This document shows positions 28,098 to 35,680 of a stretch of 64,000 bases of DNA, in pieces (positions within the stretch are counted from its first letter, which is position 1; each line of letters starts with the position of its first letter). Source of the stretch: Azospirillum brasilense. Its GTDB lineage: Bacteria > Pseudomonadota > Alphaproteobacteria > Azospirillales > Azospirillaceae. A program made the position numbers and the translations under genes. Where the stretch lies: contig NZ_QLKQ01000005.1 of assembly GCF_003349955.1 (NCBI RefSeq), positions 87,101 to 151,100 on the forward strand, read 5' to 3'. The notes under the pieces were generated by a model. That model did not search any database, was not told where the DNA came from, and saw only the letters and a program-made list of their open reading frames with translations.

Positions 28098-28204
28098 CCC
28101 CTCTCCCCTCCGGGGAGAGGGTTGGGGTGAGGGGGATGCGCGTGTCGGAGCGTCCGGCAAAAGCGCAACCCCCTCACCCTCCCCTCTCCCCGGAGGGGAG
28201 AGGG
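28098..28204. repeat. REP-like GC hairpin repeat, copy 1
   Basis: Two CCCTCTCCCC...GGGGAGAGGG hairpins flank a centre containing TCCGGCAAAAGCGCA. Lies between the binding-protein and permease genes of Liv operon 1. Family members: 38382-38490, 39930-40047, 57547-57663 and a looser form at 34847-34931. Confidence 0.85.
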
Positions 28205-28225
28205 CTAAGTCGGGCGGACCGGCGA

Positions 28226-29371
28226 TCAGTCGCCCGAGGTGAACTTCACGAACGTCTGCTCGCCGTTCTCCAGGCGGAACACCGCCACCGGCTTCTGCGC
28301 CACGCCGTTCTTGCGGAAGGTCAGCGTCTTGCCATAGACGCTGTCGAAGGTCGGATTCTCCCACAGCGCCTGGACCAGACGCTCGCCGCTGTAATAGTCG
28401 CCGCCCTTGGCCTTCGCCCGCCGGATCAGCTCGGCGATGACGTAGACGCCCTCGTAGTAGTTGGCGGCGTAGAAGTCCGGCATCTCGCCGAATTTCGCCT
28501 TGTAGGCGTCGGCGAAGCGCTTGGACCACGGGTTCTCGTCGGTGGCGGCGAAGTAGTCGGTGACGACCTCCACCCCCTCGGCGTGCTTGCCGGCGACCTT
28601 GGTGTCCTCGGCGGTCCATTCCATGCAATAGACCGGCTGCTTCATGCCCAGCTCGCGCATGCGCTTCACCGCCAGCCCGGCCTGCGGTGTCGTCGGCCAG
28701 TTGGCGATGGCGTCGGGCTGGGAAGCGCGCAGCTTGGCGACCTGGGTGTCGATGTTGGCGGCGTCGGCCTGGAACTGCTCGGCGGCGACCATCTTCAGCC
28801 CCATGCCCTCCCACGCCTTGGTGGTGGCGGCGATGGTGGCGTCGCCGAACTCCGACTTGATGGCGATCTGGGCGAGCTTCTTCGCCCCCTGCTCGGCCGC
28901 GCGGTGGGCGATGCCGGCGGCCAGATCGGACGCCATGGAGCGGATGTTGAACATGTAGGGGGAGGTGCCGACCGTCTGGGCGCTGACCCCGCCGCCGTTG
29001 ATCATCATCACCTTCTTCTGGTCGCCGATGGGCATGGTGGCCAGCGTCACCGTGGAGAAGGAGGGCAGCACCGCCTTCACCCCCTCGACGTCGATCAGCC
29101 GGTTCATGCCGGCGACCGCGGCCTGGGCGCTGCCGCTCTTGTGGTCCTCGATGACCAGTTGCAGCTTGACGCCGTCGATGCCGCCCTGGGCGTTGATCTC
29201 GTCCACGGCGAGCTGCGCCCCGGCGCTCATCACCTTGCCGTAATGGGGCGAGGCGCCGGTCATCGCGAAGATGCCGCCGATCTTGTAGACCGCCGGATCG
29301 GCGGCCAGGGCGGCGCCGCTGGTGAGCGCGCTGCTCAGCACGAGTGCTGCGAACAGGGTGCGTTTCGACAT
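28226..29371 (-). CDS. Liv-type ABC transporter substrate-binding protein
   Basis: 381 residues, type I periplasmic binding protein (Leu/Ile/Val-binding family). The signal peptide is clear: MSKRTLFAALVLSSALTSG..., cut near ALAA-DP at residue 24. The mature chain begins YKIGGIFAMTG, followed by ELAVDEINAQGGIDG-like text (here AQLAVDEINAQGGIDG), as in the family. The pocket region GPSYFSTVT is here PSFSTVTLATMP. It is the first transport gene of the operon, 75 bases after the enoyl-CoA hydratase, with a small hairpin in the gap. The ligand is probably an acid processed by the flanking CoA pathway. Confidence 0.92.
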   Translation of the reverse strand: MSKRTLFAALVLSSALTSGAALAADPAVYKIGGIFAMTGASPHYGKVMSAGAQLAVDEINAQGGIDGVKLQLVIEDHKSGSAQAAVAGMNRLIDVEGVKAVLPSFSTVTLATMPIGDQKKVMMINGGGVSAQTVGTSPYMFNIRSMASDLAAGIAHRAAEQGAKKLAQIAIKSEFGDATIAATTKAWEGMGLKMVAAEQFQADAANIDTQVAKLRASQPDAIANWPTTPQAGLAVKRMRELGMKQPVYCMEWTAEDTKVAGKHAEGVEVVTDYFAATDENPWSKRFADAYKAKFGEMPDFYAANYYEGVYVIAELIRRAKAKGGDYYSGERLVQALWENPTFDSVYGKTLTFRKNGVAQKPVAVFRLENGEQTFVKFTSGD

Positions 29372-29409
29372 CGTTCCCTCCCAGGAATCCGTTGTTCGGG
29401 GGTGACGCG

Positions 29410-29425
29410 GTCCCGTTGGCGGGAC
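29410..29425 (-). other. small hairpin between hydratase and binding-protein genes
   Basis: GTCCCG-TTGG-CGGGAC, six perfect pairs, lies in the 75-base gap of the minus-strand operon. No T-run follows. It could be a processing or weak attenuation site before the transporter genes. Confidence 0.35.
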
Positions 29426-29446
29426 TCGTTGCCGTTTCGAAAGAAA

Positions 29447-30193
29447 TCAGCGGGCAAAAGACAGCCCGGACAGCAGCCGCCGGACCGACGGCGCGGCGTG
29501 GTTCTCGGCCAGCAGCGGGGCCAGCCGCGCGGTCTTGTCCGCCATCGACGGGCGGTCCTCCATGCGCAGGATGCGCCGGCCCGCCGCCAGGGCGTCCAGC
29601 CGGTCGCGGTACCAGGCGATGCGCGCCTCCGCCGCCTCGGCGAAGCCGTCGGCGGGCAATATCTCGGTCAGGAAGCCGAAACCGTAGGCCTGCGCCGCGT
29701 CCATCATCCGGCCCCCCGCCAGGATCTGGAAGGCCAGCGCCGCCGGCAGCCGTTCGGTCAGCGCGGCGTGGACGAAGGCCGGGTAGAGGCCGAAGCGCAT
29801 CTCGGGAAAGCCGAACTGCACATCGTCGGCCCCCAGCACGAGGTCGCTGAGGCACGCCACGATGCAGCCGGCGCCCAGCGTCCGGCCATGCACGACGCTG
29901 ATGACGGGCACCGCCGAACCGTGCAGCGCCTGCATCGCCGCCCGCAGCGCCTCCTCCTGGGCGGCGAAGGCCTCGGCCCCGCGGCTCATCTCGGCGACAT
30001 CGCCGCCGGCGCAGAAGCCGCGCGGTCCGGCCCCGTCGATCGCCACCAGGGCCGCTCCGGCAACGGGCGCGCCGTCCACGGCCTCGGCCAGCGCGCGCAG
30101 GGTCACGGTGTCGAGCGCGTTGATCTTCGCGGGGCGGTTCAGGGTGATGCGCCGCAGGTCGCCGTCGTCGCGGACCAGCAGGGTGCCGGTCAT
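29447..30193 (-). CDS. enoyl-CoA hydratase/isomerase family protein
   Basis: 248 residues, crotonase fold. The oxyanion-hole segments are FCAGGDVAEMSRG and GRTLGAGCIVACLSDLVLGA. The conserved FGFPEMRFGLYPAFV follows, but with Tyr-Pro-Ala where hydratases have a catalytic Glu-rich GxxPG(x)G. Both classical catalytic glutamates should therefore be checked, because the family also includes isomerases, hydrolases and lyases. The start ATG at 30193 overlaps the upstream MaoC-like stop by four bases. Likely acts on an alpha,beta-unsaturated CoA ester made in this operon. Confidence 0.85.
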   Translation of the reverse strand: MTGTLLVRDDGDLRRITLNRPAKINALDTVTLRALAEAVDGAPVAGAALVAIDGAGPRGFCAGGDVAEMSRGAEAFAAQEEALRAAMQALHGSAVPVISVVHGRTLGAGCIVACLSDLVLGADDVQFGFPEMRFGLYPAFVHAALTERLPAALAFQILAGGRMMDAAQAYGFGFLTEILPADGFAEAAEARIAWYRDRLDALAAGRRILRMEDRPSMADKTARLAPLLAENHAAPSVRRLLSGLSFAR

Positions 30194-30591
30194 GACGTCG
30201 CCCTCCCCGCCCCGTGCAGCATGCGACCGGCGATCACCGTCTCCCCATGCTGGTTGTCGATCCAGACGTCGTAGCCGTCGCCGTCGGGGCGGCGCTGGCC
30301 GCCCGCGGTCACCACGTCGTCCTCGCGCACCGGGCGCAGGAAGCGGATGTCCAGCGTCGCGTCGGACACCGCCGCCTCGCCCAGGCTGCGGCGGACCGAC
30401 TGCCAAAGCAGATTCACCGACAGCAGCCCGTGGGCGATGATGCCCTTCATCGGCGTCGTCGCCGCGAAGTCGGGATCGACGTGGATCGGGTTGAAGTCGT
30501 CGGTCAGCTCGGCGTAGAGCCGGATCGCCGCGCGGTCGATCCGCTTGGTGACCGGGGTCAGGCGGTCGATGGTGGTCGTCCCGTCCGCCAT
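30190..30591 (-). CDS. MaoC family (R)-hydratase-like protein
   Basis: 133 residues from ATG 30591 (an upstream in-frame ATG at 30606 would overlap the previous gene). Hot-dog fold with the hydratase-2 motif YAELTDDFNPIHVDPDFAA, which contains the catalytic Asp and His, and the hot-dog helix GIIAHGLLSVNLLW. Hydrates enoyl-CoA to (R)-3-hydroxyacyl-CoA in known members. Next to a second MaoC-like protein, a DUF35 protein and an Ltp-like thiolase, it may work as part of a complex. Confidence 0.87.
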   Translation of the reverse strand: MADGTTTIDRLTPVTKRIDRAAIRLYAELTDDFNPIHVDPDFAATTPMKGIIAHGLLSVNLLWQSVRRSLGEAAVSDATLDIRFLRPVREDDVVTAGGQRRPDGDGYDVWIDNQHGETVIAGRMLHGAGRATS

Positions 30592-30593
30592 GG

Positions 30594-30977
30594 TCAGGCC
30601 GCCCACAGGATGGTCATGCGGCCGCGGAAGCAGGGAGTGCCGTCCTCCCCCACCGTCTCGGTGTCGAAATGGACCCAGCGGCGGTCGCGCTTCAGCTCCT
30701 TTCCGGCGCAGGCGATGCGGGTGGTCAACCGCTCCCCGACCGCCGGGCGGCGCAGCATCTCGTACCGCTGGGAGCCGTGGATGTTTCCCGGCGGGCGCGG
30801 CACGACGAGGCTGGAATAGGCCCGCATGGTCGCCACCGCGATCATTCCGGCAGGCATCCGCCCGTCCGGCGGGTCGTCGGGATAGAGGCTGGTCCAGCGC
30901 TCCATCAGCGCGTCGGACAGGTGAAGCTCCTCGGCGCCGAAGGCGGCGCCCTCCTGGAGCGTGTCGAACAAATGCAT
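30594..30977 (-). CDS. MaoC-like N-terminal domain (FAS1-like dehydratase) protein
   Basis: 127 residues, a hot-dog domain that in relatives pairs with a catalytic MaoC partner. It begins MHLFDTLQEGAAFGAEELHL and contains GMIAVATMRAYSSLV, and VHFDTETVGEDGTPCFRGRM at the C-terminus. The Asp/His hydratase motif of the neighbour is absent, which fits the non-catalytic half of a heterodimeric enoyl-CoA hydratase such as ChsH1/ChsH2. It is two bases upstream of the catalytic MaoC gene (when that starts at 30591). Confidence 0.75.
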   Translation of the reverse strand: MHLFDTLQEGAAFGAEELHLSDALMERWTSLYPDDPPDGRMPAGMIAVATMRAYSSLVVPRPPGNIHGSQRYEMLRRPAVGERLTTRIACAGKELKRDRRWVHFDTETVGEDGTPCFRGRMTILWAA

Positions 30978-31003
30978 GGATGGTCCCTCCCGAAGGGTTG
31001 GGT

Positions 31004-31429
31004 TCACTCCACCAGGGGCCGGACCTGCGGCAGCGCGCCGCCGCCGGCCAGCGGCTCGAACAGGACGCGGACGCGCAGGCCGATGCGGGCGTCCGACGGT
31101 GGGCAGCCGCGCAGATTGACCATCAGGCGGAAGCCCTCGTCGACATCGACCAGCGCCAGGACGTAGGGCGTGTCCGCCTTGAAGGCGGCGGTCGGCGCCC
31201 GGTGGACGATGGTGTAGCTGTGGATGGTGCCGAGCCCGGCGGACCGCTCCGTCCCCGGCCCTGTGGCCCGGCATTCGGTGCAGAAGGGCCGCGGCGGAAA
31301 CTGGACGTGGCCGCAGGCGGCGCAGCGCTGAAAGGTCAGCGCCCCCTCCGCGCAGGCGTCCCAGAAGGCGCGGGTGTCCGCGGTGACCAGCGGCACGGGC
31401 TTCATGGGGGATGGATCGGTCGCGCTCAT
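31004..31429 (-). CDS. DUF35/OB-fold zinc-ribbon protein
   Basis: 141 residues. An N-terminal helix (TADTRAFWDACAEGALTFQR) is followed by a zinc ribbon C36-x2-C39-x10-C50-x2-C53, then an OB-fold (GLGTIHSYTIVHRAP, PYVLALVDVDEGFRLMVNL). DUF35 proteins are obligate partners of degradative thiolases and Ltp-type aldolases, where they bind acyl-CoA. One base separates it from the thiolase-like gene, the usual genomic partner. Confidence 0.92.
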   Translation of the reverse strand: MSATDPSPMKPVPLVTADTRAFWDACAEGALTFQRCAACGHVQFPPRPFCTECRATGPGTERSAGLGTIHSYTIVHRAPTAAFKADTPYVLALVDVDEGFRLMVNLRGCPPSDARIGLRVRVLFEPLAGGGALPQVRPLVE

Positions 31430-31430
31430 C

Positions 31431-32579
31431 TCACGCCCTCCCCAGGATCAGCGAGCAGTGGGCGGACAGGATGCCGCCGTCGCCGTGAACGAAGGCGGTT
31501 TCCGCCCCCGCCACCTGCCGGGCCTCGGCCTCGCCGCGCAGTTGCCGCACCGCCTCGACGATGTGGAACATGCCGCCCGCCGCCCCGGAATGGCCGTAGG
31601 ACAGCAGCCCGCCGTGGGTGTTGCAGGGCAGAACCCCGTCCAGCTCCAGCGCGCCGTCGAGGATCGCCGGACCGGCCTCCCCCTTCGGGAAGAAGCCGAT
31701 GGATTCCAGCTCGGCCAGCAGGGTGATGGTGAAGCTGTCGTAGATCTCGGCCACGTCGATGTCCGCCGGGGTCAGCCCGGCCATGGCGAAGGCCTGCGCC
31801 GCCGATTGCCGGCAACCGAAATCGGTCAGAGAGGGCATGGCGAAGGCGTGCTCGTGCGTGTTCATCTGGCCGTAGCCGAGGATCGACACCGCGCGGTCCG
31901 TGTGGTCGGCCGCCACGTCGGCGGCGCTGATCACCAGGGCGGCGCCACCGTCGGAGACGAGGCAGCAATCGAACAGCCGCAACGGGTCGGCGATCATGCG
32001 GGCGGACAGCGCCTGCTCCATGGTCAGCGGGTCGCGGGCCTGGGCCTTGGGGTGGCGGCGCGCGTGGCCGCGCTGGGTGACGGAGATAGCCGCGAGATGC
32101 TCCGCCGTGACGCCCTGTTCATGCATGCAACGCCGGGCGACCAGCGCGTAGGCCGCGGGGATCGACATGCCGTAGGGGCGCTCGAACTGCGGGTGCCCGA
32201 CCTCGGCCAGCGCGGCGACGGCGCCGCTGCGCCCCAGCCCGGTCAGGCGGTTGTCGGCGCAGACCGCCAGGACGTTGCGGCAGATGCCCGCCCGCACCAG
32301 CGCCGCCGCCTGCATCACCAGCGCGCAGGCGGTCGCCCCGCCGGCCTGGACGGCGGCGCTGTAGGACGGCGCGATGCCGAAATACTCGTTGAAGACCGAC
32401 GACAGCATCAGATGCGGCTCGGCCAGCGAATAGGCGCACAGCACGCCGTCCACCTCGTCGGCCCGCAGGCCGGCGTCGGCCAGCGCCGCGGACGCCGCTT
32501 CGGCGTGAAGCGCCATGCACCCGCTGCCGTCCAGCCGCCCGACGGCGGTGTCGGCGGCTCCGGAGATCACCGGGGTCAT
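31431..32579 (-). CDS. thiolase-superfamily protein (lipid-transfer-protein/Ltp-like)
   Basis: 382 residues with a full thiolase fold. The segment AVQAGGATACALVMQAA occupies the nucleophile loop, where classical SCPx thiolases have a cysteine; by eye that position is Gly81, with C85 four residues on. C-terminal active-site segments are EIYDSFTITLLAEL and NTHGGLLSYGHSGAAGG. Loss of the nucleophile and pairing with DUF35 resemble Ltp2-type retro-aldolases of steroid side-chain breakdown. A degradative thiolase using another residue is the alternative. It overlaps the IclR gene by four bases. Confidence 0.82.
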   Translation of the reverse strand: MTPVISGAADTAVGRLDGSGCMALHAEAASAALADAGLRADEVDGVLCAYSLAEPHLMLSSVFNEYFGIAPSYSAAVQAGGATACALVMQAAALVRAGICRNVLAVCADNRLTGLGRSGAVAALAEVGHPQFERPYGMSIPAAYALVARRCMHEQGVTAEHLAAISVTQRGHARRHPKAQARDPLTMEQALSARMIADPLRLFDCCLVSDGGAALVISAADVAADHTDRAVSILGYGQMNTHEHAFAMPSLTDFGCRQSAAQAFAMAGLTPADIDVAEIYDSFTITLLAELESIGFFPKGEAGPAILDGALELDGVLPCNTHGGLLSYGHSGAAGGMFHIVEAVRQLRGEAEARQVAGAETAFVHGDGGILSAHCSLILGRA

Positions 32580-33415
32580 CGAATGCTCTCCCGCTGGGGG
32601 ACGGTTCGGCCCGTTCCGGCGAGCAGCCGCCCGATGCGCCGCGTGGTGTCGCGCAGGTCGGCGGCCATGGCCGTGGCCCGCTCGTCGGAGAACTGCGCGG
32701 TCAGCCCGACCGCCGACAGCGCCAGGAAGGGCCGGCCCTCGGCGTCGAGGATCGGGCTGGACACCGTCGTCACGCCGCGCGTGAAGCCGTCGCGGTCCAC
32801 CGCGTAGCCGGCGGCCCGCGCCTCCTCCACCTCGGCCAGGAATTGCTCGAAGGGTGGCGGGTTGTCCTGGCGGACGGCGGCGTACTGGCGGCGCATCTCC
32901 TCCACCGGCAGGCCGGCGTGCGCCGCCATGCAACGCCCCAGCGCGCCGACCAGAAGCGGCAGCCGGTGGCCGATCCGCATGTGGATCTGGATGGCCGAGC
33001 TGGACACCGCCTGATCCACCAGCATGACGCGGTGATCGCTGACCCGCAGCCACGCCGTCATCGGCGTCTGCCACGCGGCGGCCAGCCGTTCCAGCTCCGG
33101 GTGGAGCAGCCGGGTGTAGCCGACCTGATCGAGCGCGCTGCCCGCCAGCTCCAGCAGCCCGGCGCCCAGCCGGTAGGCCTTGCCGACCTCCTCGAACTGG
33201 ACCACCCGCTCGGCGGCCAGGGTCTTCAGGATGTTGAAGCAGGTGCTCGGGTTGAGGCCGAGCGCGCGGGCGACCTGCGCGCTCGACACCGCCCCGTCCT
33301 GCGCCGCCAGATGGCGCAGGATCGCGAAGGCGCTGACCACCGCGCCGACCGGCTTGCCGGCGTTGAAGGTCGTCGAAAGGGTGAAGGACTCCCGGTCCTG
33401 GTCGTCGGTGAGCAT
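32576..33415 (-). CDS. IclR family transcriptional regulator
   Basis: 279 residues: N-terminal winged HTH (SAFAILRHLAAQDGAVSSAQ, then LNPSTCFNILKTLAAERVVQ) and a C-terminal IclR effector domain (RVMLVDQAVSSSAIQIHMRI, AGYAVDRDGFTRGVTTVSSP). First gene of a minus-strand operon running to 22050, overlapping the thiolase-like gene, so it is autoregulatory or co-induced. A strong promoter with an inverted repeat lies upstream (33460-33493). The effector is probably an intermediate of the pathway encoded downstream. Confidence 0.92.
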   Translation of the reverse strand: MLTDDQDRESFTLSTTFNAGKPVGAVVSAFAILRHLAAQDGAVSSAQVARALGLNPSTCFNILKTLAAERVVQFEEVGKAYRLGAGLLELAGSALDQVGYTRLLHPELERLAAAWQTPMTAWLRVSDHRVMLVDQAVSSSAIQIHMRIGHRLPLLVGALGRCMAAHAGLPVEEMRRQYAAVRQDNPPPFEQFLAEVEEARAAGYAVDRDGFTRGVTTVSSPILDAEGRPFLALSAVGLTAQFSDERATAMAADLRDTTRRIGRLLAGTGRTVPQRESIR

Positions 33416-33459
33416 CGCGTGCCCTCCGTTCTCTATTGAGAATTTTATTTTCTATGAAG

Positions 33460-33493
33460 ATTATGAGTGCACAAATATTGTTGGTCAAACCAA
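33460..33493 (-). promoter_or_regulatory. sigma70-type promoter and operator of the IclR operon
   Basis: On the minus strand TTGACC (33488-33483) and CATAAT (33465-33460) are exactly 17 bases apart, in a markedly AT-rich island. The inverted repeat TTGGT-CAA-ACCAA (33481-33493) covers the -35 box, as expected for a repressor or IclR-type site. Transcription would start about 35-40 bases before the IclR ATG. Confidence 0.65.
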
Positions 33494-33576
33494 TTATCTG
33501 CCCTTGGCATTGTTTGAAATGCATACCCCCATAGTCATTTTGCACGGCTGCTCCCCTTCGCATCCCGAACGCGAAA

Positions 33577-33602
33577 CGGCCCCGCCGGGAGGGGCGGGGC
33601 CG
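33577..33602 (-). terminator. putative terminator of Liv operon 2
   Basis: CGGCCCCGCC and GGCGGGGCCG form a perfect 10-pair stem with a 6-base loop, 44 bases after the stop of the iron-type alcohol dehydrogenase. On the minus strand TTTCGCG follows, a short T-run, so termination may be moderate. Confidence 0.6.
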
Positions 33603-33645
33603 TTCGGGCCGTACGGTGGTGGCGCGGAGTGGTGGCGCCTGCGGA

Positions 33646-34812
33646 TCACCAGGCAAGTTCGAGGATCTCCCGGACGTCGTCCTCCCCGGTGACCGGGCGC
33701 GGGTTGCTGCGGACCATCATGTTCTGCATGGCCCCGGCGGCGATGGCGGCGAAATGGTCGCGCGTCACGCCGACCGCCCGCAGGCTGTCGGGCTGCCCCA
33801 GGGCGCGCACCAGATCGGCGACCGCCGTCGCCGCGTCGCCGTCCTCCCGCCCCAACGCCCGGGCCACCAGCCGCTGGCGGTCCGCGTTCACCGGGTGGTT
33901 CCAGCGCAGCACACTGGGCAGCATGACGCAGGAGCAATGGCCGTGCGGCACGTTGGCGACGGCGCCGAGCTGGTGTCCGATGCCGTGGCTGGCCCCCCAT
34001 TCCACCCGGCCCAGCCCGGTCGAGGCCAGCCAGACGCCGAGCTGGCTGTCCAGCCGCGCGTCGAGATCGTCCGGCCTCTCCCGGTTGGCGGGGAGGGAGC
34101 GCGCCAGCATCGCCAGCCCGTGCAGGCAGGTCGCGTCGGTGAAGGGCTGCGGCTTGCGGGAACAGACCGTTTCCACCGCGTGGTCGACGGCGCGGATGCC
34201 GGTGGACAGCCACAGCCGCTCCGGCGTGTGGACGGTCACGGCGGGGTCGAGGATGACCACCTGCCCGCCGATGTGCCGCCCGGTGTAGAGGTCCTTGACC
34301 TGCCGCGTCGGGTCGGTGGCGCCGCCGAGGTTGGAGAATTCGGCGCCCGACAGGGTGGTCGGCACGATGATCTGGCGCAGCGGCGGGTCCTTCACCGGCG
34401 GGACGATGCGGGTCCCGTCCCCGGCGACGCGGATGCGCACGGCGTCGAAGCCGGCGGTGTCGGTGATGCCCTCGGCCAGCGCGACCAGGGCGACCTTCAC
34501 CGTGTCCATGGGCGTGCCGCCGCCGACCGTGACGATCAGGTCCGGCTCCAGCCGCCGCACCTCCGCGGCCAGCGCCAGGACGGAGGCGCGCGGCACATGC
34601 TCGACGCAGGAATCGAAGACCCCGGCGCAACGCGCGCCCAGCGCGTCGCGGATGGCGGCGACGACGCCCGTGGCTCGGCTCAGCGTCCGGCTCGCCACGA
34701 TCAGCGCGCGCTGTTTTCCCAGCTTGGCGACGGTTTCCGCCACCGCTTCCGCCGCCGGGCGGCCGTAGATGACGCGGTCCTGCGCCAGGAACTCGTAGAC
34801 ACCCGACTGCAT
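33646..34812 (-). CDS. iron-type alcohol dehydrogenase (maleylacetate reductase-like)
   Basis: 388 residues, group III Fe-ADH fold. The NAD-binding loop is VTVGGGTPMDTVKVAL. Metal-site histidines lie in ASHGIGHQLGAVANVPHGHC, and DHAVET also matches the family. Members reduce aldehydes or oxidise alcohols; maleylacetate reductases also belong here, and the short N-terminus and GGGTPMDT are closest to that branch. Last gene of the minus-strand Liv operon 2, separated from livF by a GC hairpin repeat. It may process the compound imported by that transporter. Cofactor and substrate are unknown. Confidence 0.87.
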   Translation of the reverse strand: MQSGVYEFLAQDRVIYGRPAAEAVAETVAKLGKQRALIVASRTLSRATGVVAAIRDALGARCAGVFDSCVEHVPRASVLALAAEVRRLEPDLIVTVGGGTPMDTVKVALVALAEGITDTAGFDAVRIRVAGDGTRIVPPVKDPPLRQIIVPTTLSGAEFSNLGGATDPTRQVKDLYTGRHIGGQVVILDPAVTVHTPERLWLSTGIRAVDHAVETVCSRKPQPFTDATCLHGLAMLARSLPANRERPDDLDARLDSQLGVWLASTGLGRVEWGASHGIGHQLGAVANVPHGHCSCVMLPSVLRWNHPVNADRQRLVARALGREDGDAATAVADLVRALGQPDSLRAVGVTRDHFAAIAAGAMQNMMVRSNPRPVTGEDDVREILELAW

Positions 34813-34846
34813 GGGGGTTCCCTCCCGTTCTTGTGTGCGCACGCTT

Positions 34847-34931
34847 GCCCCCACCCTAACCCTCCCCCGCTGCGCAGGGGAGGGAACCATTCCCCCTCTC
34901 CCGCAAAGCGGGGGAGGGCCGGGGTGGGGGC
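34847..34931. repeat. REP-like GC hairpin repeat, variant copy
   Basis: An outer inverted repeat GCCCCCACCC ... GGGTGGGGGC encloses two smaller hairpins (CCCTCCCCCGC/GCAGGGGAGGG and CCCTCTCCCGC/GCGGGGGAGGG). Lies between livF and the alcohol dehydrogenase of Liv operon 2. Confidence 0.75.
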
Positions 34932-34945
34932 ACCTCCGCAACCAC

Positions 34946-35680
34946 TCACCCGCCCAGATACGCCGCCGACAGCGCCGGGTCGGCGGCCAGCTCCGCCGCC
35001 GGACCGCCACGCACCACCTGCCCGCGCCGCAGCACGCAGCCGGAATGGGCGACGCGCAGGGCGATGGCCGCCACCTGCTCGCACAGCAGGATGGTCGTAC
35101 CACGCTCCCGGCAGACGGACTCGATGAAGCCGAAGATCTGCTGCACGATCACCGGGGCCAGCCCGAGCGACGGCTCGTCGAGCAGCAGATAGCGCGGCTC
35201 GTGGATCAGCGCCGCCGACAGGATGACCATCTGCTGCTGGCCGCCGGACAGCATCCCCGCCGGGGTCTGCCGCCGCGGCGCCAGCATGGGGAACTGATCG
35301 TAGACGCGGTCGGCCACCGCGCGGAAGCTGCCGCCGCGGTTGCGGAAGTCCCAGGCGACCTTCAGATTCTCCTCCACCGTCATGCGGTGGAACAGCCGGC
35401 GCCCCTCCAGCGCGTGGGACAGGCCGCGCCGCGCCCGCTCGTGCGGAGGAAGCCGCGTGATGTCGTCGCCGTCCAGCGTGATGCGCCCCGCCGTCGCCGG
35501 GACCAGGCCGGAGATCGCCTTCATCAGCGAGGATTTGCCGGCCCCGTTGGCGCCCAGGATGGCGGTGATGGTCCCCGGCTCGGCGCGCAGCGAGACGCCG
35601 CGCACCGCCTCCACCGGTCCGTAGCGGACCTCCAGCCCGTGGATTTCCAGGCCCCCCACAGGATTGATCCGGTCAGGCAT
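34946..35680 (-). CDS. livF: branched-chain amino acid-type ABC transporter ATP-binding protein
   Basis: 244 residues, second LivF in the window: Walker A GANGAGKSSLMKAI, signature LSGGQQQMVILSAALI, Walker B YLLLDEPSLGLAP and the His switch region LLCEQV. It overlaps the fused LivM-LivG gene by eight bases. Works with the fusion protein, LivH and binding protein of operon 2, which is divergent from the 2-oxoacid dehydrogenase operon. Confidence 0.92.
   Translation of the reverse strand: MPDRINPVGGLEIHGLEVRYGPVEAVRGVSLRAEPGTITAILGANGAGKSSLMKAISGLVPATAGRITLDGDDITRLPPHERARRGLSHALEGRRLFHRMTVEENLKVAWDFRNRGGSFRAVADRVYDQFPMLAPRRQTPAGMLSGGQQQMVILSAALIHEPRYLLLDEPSLGLAPVIVQQIFGFIESVCRERGTTILLCEQVAAIALRVAHSGCVLRRGQVVRGGPAAELAADPALSAAYLGG

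Noticed and set aside
28098..28204. Intrinsic terminator between binding-protein and permease genes
   Set aside because: Hairpins lack a following T-run, and the same repeat occurs at many unrelated positions; a REP-type element fits better.
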